Below are positions 14,536 through 15,435 of a stretch of DNA of 15,435 nucleotides, piece after piece. The stretch lies in contig JAITKD010000140.1 of NCBI GenBank assembly GCA_031278575.1, positions 1-15,435 on the forward strand. Direction: 5' to 3'. The translations under genes and the position numbers were made by a program. A model generated the notes under the pieces. The model searched no databases. It was not told the DNA's origin and worked only from the letters and a program-made list of their open reading frames with translations. Source of the stretch: Spirochaetaceae bacterium. Its GTDB lineage: Bacteria > Spirochaetota > Spirochaetia > Treponematales > Breznakiellaceae. Every line of letters begins with the position of its first letter. Position 1 is the stretch's first letter.

Positions 14536-15351
14536 ATGCGATCATCAAAGAAATTATCTCTGGATAAGAAAATACTAACCGCCGTTACCTGCTTGTCTCC
14601 ATCGGGTAAGGCGGTCAAGATGGCCCGGCTCCTGTTAGCGGATAACGAAATACAGGCGATGCAGGATTACGCCAACACCGTTTCCATCAAACGGCTGGGT
14701 TATAATGACCACGGCCCGGTACATATGCGCACGGTGGCCCTGAACACCCTGCGGATGATGGAATTACTCAAAAAGGCGGAAATAAAAACCAGTCTTGAGT
14801 TGGAAGAGTCCGGGGATTTTGAAGACAGCCTGGTGGCGGTGCTTATGGCGGGGTTTCTCCATGACATAGGCATGACCATGGGGCGTCAGGATCACGAGAT
14901 TCACGGGAGTTATCTTGCCGCCCCCCTTTTGGACCGGCTGCTCCAAAAGGTATATCCTGAAAACATACTGCTCCGGGTTTCGATCCGTTCCCTGGCGCTG
15001 GAATCCATCAGCGGCCACATGGGGAACCGGACCATCCATTCCCTGGAAGCGGGGGTGATCCTGGTGGCCGATGGCTGCGACATGGAAAAAGGCCGGGCCC
15101 GGATCCCCATAGCCCTGGGGAACGGCCCCCGGGTAGGGGATATTCACAAATATTCCGCCAATTCCATAGAGCAGGTGCGGATCTCCGCGGGGAAAGAAAA
15201 GCCCATCCGGATCGACGTGTCCATGTCCGGGGAGGTGGGGCTTTTCCAGGTGGAGGAGGTGCTCCTGGGAAAGATCGCCGCCAGTACCGTCAAGGGGTAT
15301 ATCGAACTATACGCCGAGGAAAATGGAAAGGAGCCGAAGCGGTATTTATGA
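14536..15351 (+). CDS. HD-domain metal-dependent phosphohydrolase
   Basis: 271 residues with a well-formed HD domain: RLGYNDHGPVH (H59, H63), the LHD signature (H109, D110), QDHEIHG (H120, H123), ISGHMGN (H161) and VADGCDMEKGRARIP (D179). HD proteins hydrolyse phosphate esters, often of nucleotides. The region after about 190 forms a second small domain I cannot name. The substrate is unknown. The ATG at 14536 has no clear RBS. An in-frame ATG at 14620 (MARLLLADNEIQAMQ) has AAGGCGG before it and would still include the whole HD domain, so the true start may be there. It lies 143 bases after the SorE-like gene, so it is probably a separate unit. Confidence 0.85.
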   Translation: MRSSKKLSLDKKILTAVTCLSPSGKAVKMARLLLADNEIQAMQDYANTVSIKRLGYNDHGPVHMRTVALNTLRMMELLKKAEIKTSLELEESGDFEDSLVAVLMAGFLHDIGMTMGRQDHEIHGSYLAAPLLDRLLQKVYPENILLRVSIRSLALESISGHMGNRTIHSLEAGVILVADGCDMEKGRARIPIALGNGPRVGDIHKYSANSIEQVRISAGKEKPIRIDVSMSGEVGLFQVEEVLLGKIAASTVKGYIELYAEENGKEPKRYL

Positions 15352-15396
15352 CCGCCCGGTTCCCGGCGCCGCGGGCGGAAGACGGCGCCGTGAATA

Positions 15397-15435
15397 ATGA
15401 ACCGTGAAGCGGGCGGGTTCCGGGGCGTCCCCCGG
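15397..15435 (+). CDS. Possible start of a further gene (partial)
   Basis: An ATG at 15397 opens a frame that stays open to the window edge (13 codons). A competing ATG at 15348 overlaps the HD stop codon as ATGA but ends after 19 codons. There is no clear RBS and too little sequence to recognise a product. Confidence 0.2.
   Translation, partial: MNREAGGFRGVPR

Noticed and set aside
14536..15351. HD protein as the partner ppGpp hydrolase for the substituted Rel
   Set aside because: It has an HD site, but it lacks the family features of small alarmone hydrolases and lies far from rel. Nothing in the sequence supports this beyond the shared HD fold.
15348..15407. A 19-codon frame overlapping the HD stop codon as ATGA
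   Set aside because: It is too short, has no independent RBS and no recognisable product; the overlap alone is not enough.

Overview
The window reads as a G-rich, densely coding bacterial chromosome segment: long GGG/CGG-rich codon runs, poly-G tracts of 8 to 11 bases, small intergenic gaps and sigma70-like promoters. Nothing in it fixes the taxon. A fermentative, gut-associated Gram-negative bacterium, perhaps a Treponema-like spirochaete, is my best guess, held with low confidence. No rRNA, tRNA, CRISPR array, transposase or phage gene is visible.

Layout. Positions 1-312 are non-coding and packed with palindromes. A long RelA/SpoT-family (p)ppGpp enzyme runs leftward (313-2346). A divergent intergenic region (2347-2609) separates it from a rightward block of nine genes. 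This block begins with a DeoR-family repressor (2610-3404) that has a good promoter. A complete lipoate-dependent 2-oxoacid (or acetoin-type) dehydrogenase complex follows in the unusual order E2 (3438-4868), E3 (4914-6305) and a single-chain E1 alpha-beta fusion (6344-8800). Next come a PHP-domain protein with half of its metal site changed (8817-10202), an SrlD-like short-chain dehydrogenase with an extra N-terminal region (10251-11522), an FGGY sugar kinase (11533-13032) and a SorE-like zinc/medium-chain dehydrogenase (13115-14392). An HD-domain phosphohydrolase (14536-15351) follows after a 143-base gap, and another reading frame may open at the right edge.

How the genes may work together. 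The last three metabolic genes make a coherent chemical series. An FGGY kinase of the rhamnulokinase/fuculokinase type would make a ketose 1-phosphate. A SorE-like reductase would convert L-sorbose 1-phosphate to glucitol 6-phosphate. An SrlD-like dehydrogenase would oxidise glucitol 6-phosphate to fructose 6-phosphate. This would be a PTS-independent, kinase-initiated version of the sorbose/sorbitol route, under a DeoR regulator and next to its own acetyl-CoA-forming (or related) dehydrogenase complex. No transporter is in the window, so the substrate is an inference.

The best candidates for something undescribed are: (1) this kinase-SorE-SrlD-PHP-E1/E2/E3 gene set; (2) a palindromic element found right after two different stop codons, at 246-309 and as the opposite-strand copy at 13036-13081, one copy folding as a single hairpin and the other gaining a second hairpin to form a three-way junction; (3) a Rel protein that keeps its synthetase residues but has substitutions at two hydrolase positions; (4) an 11-G tract inside the E2 catalytic-domain coding sequence.
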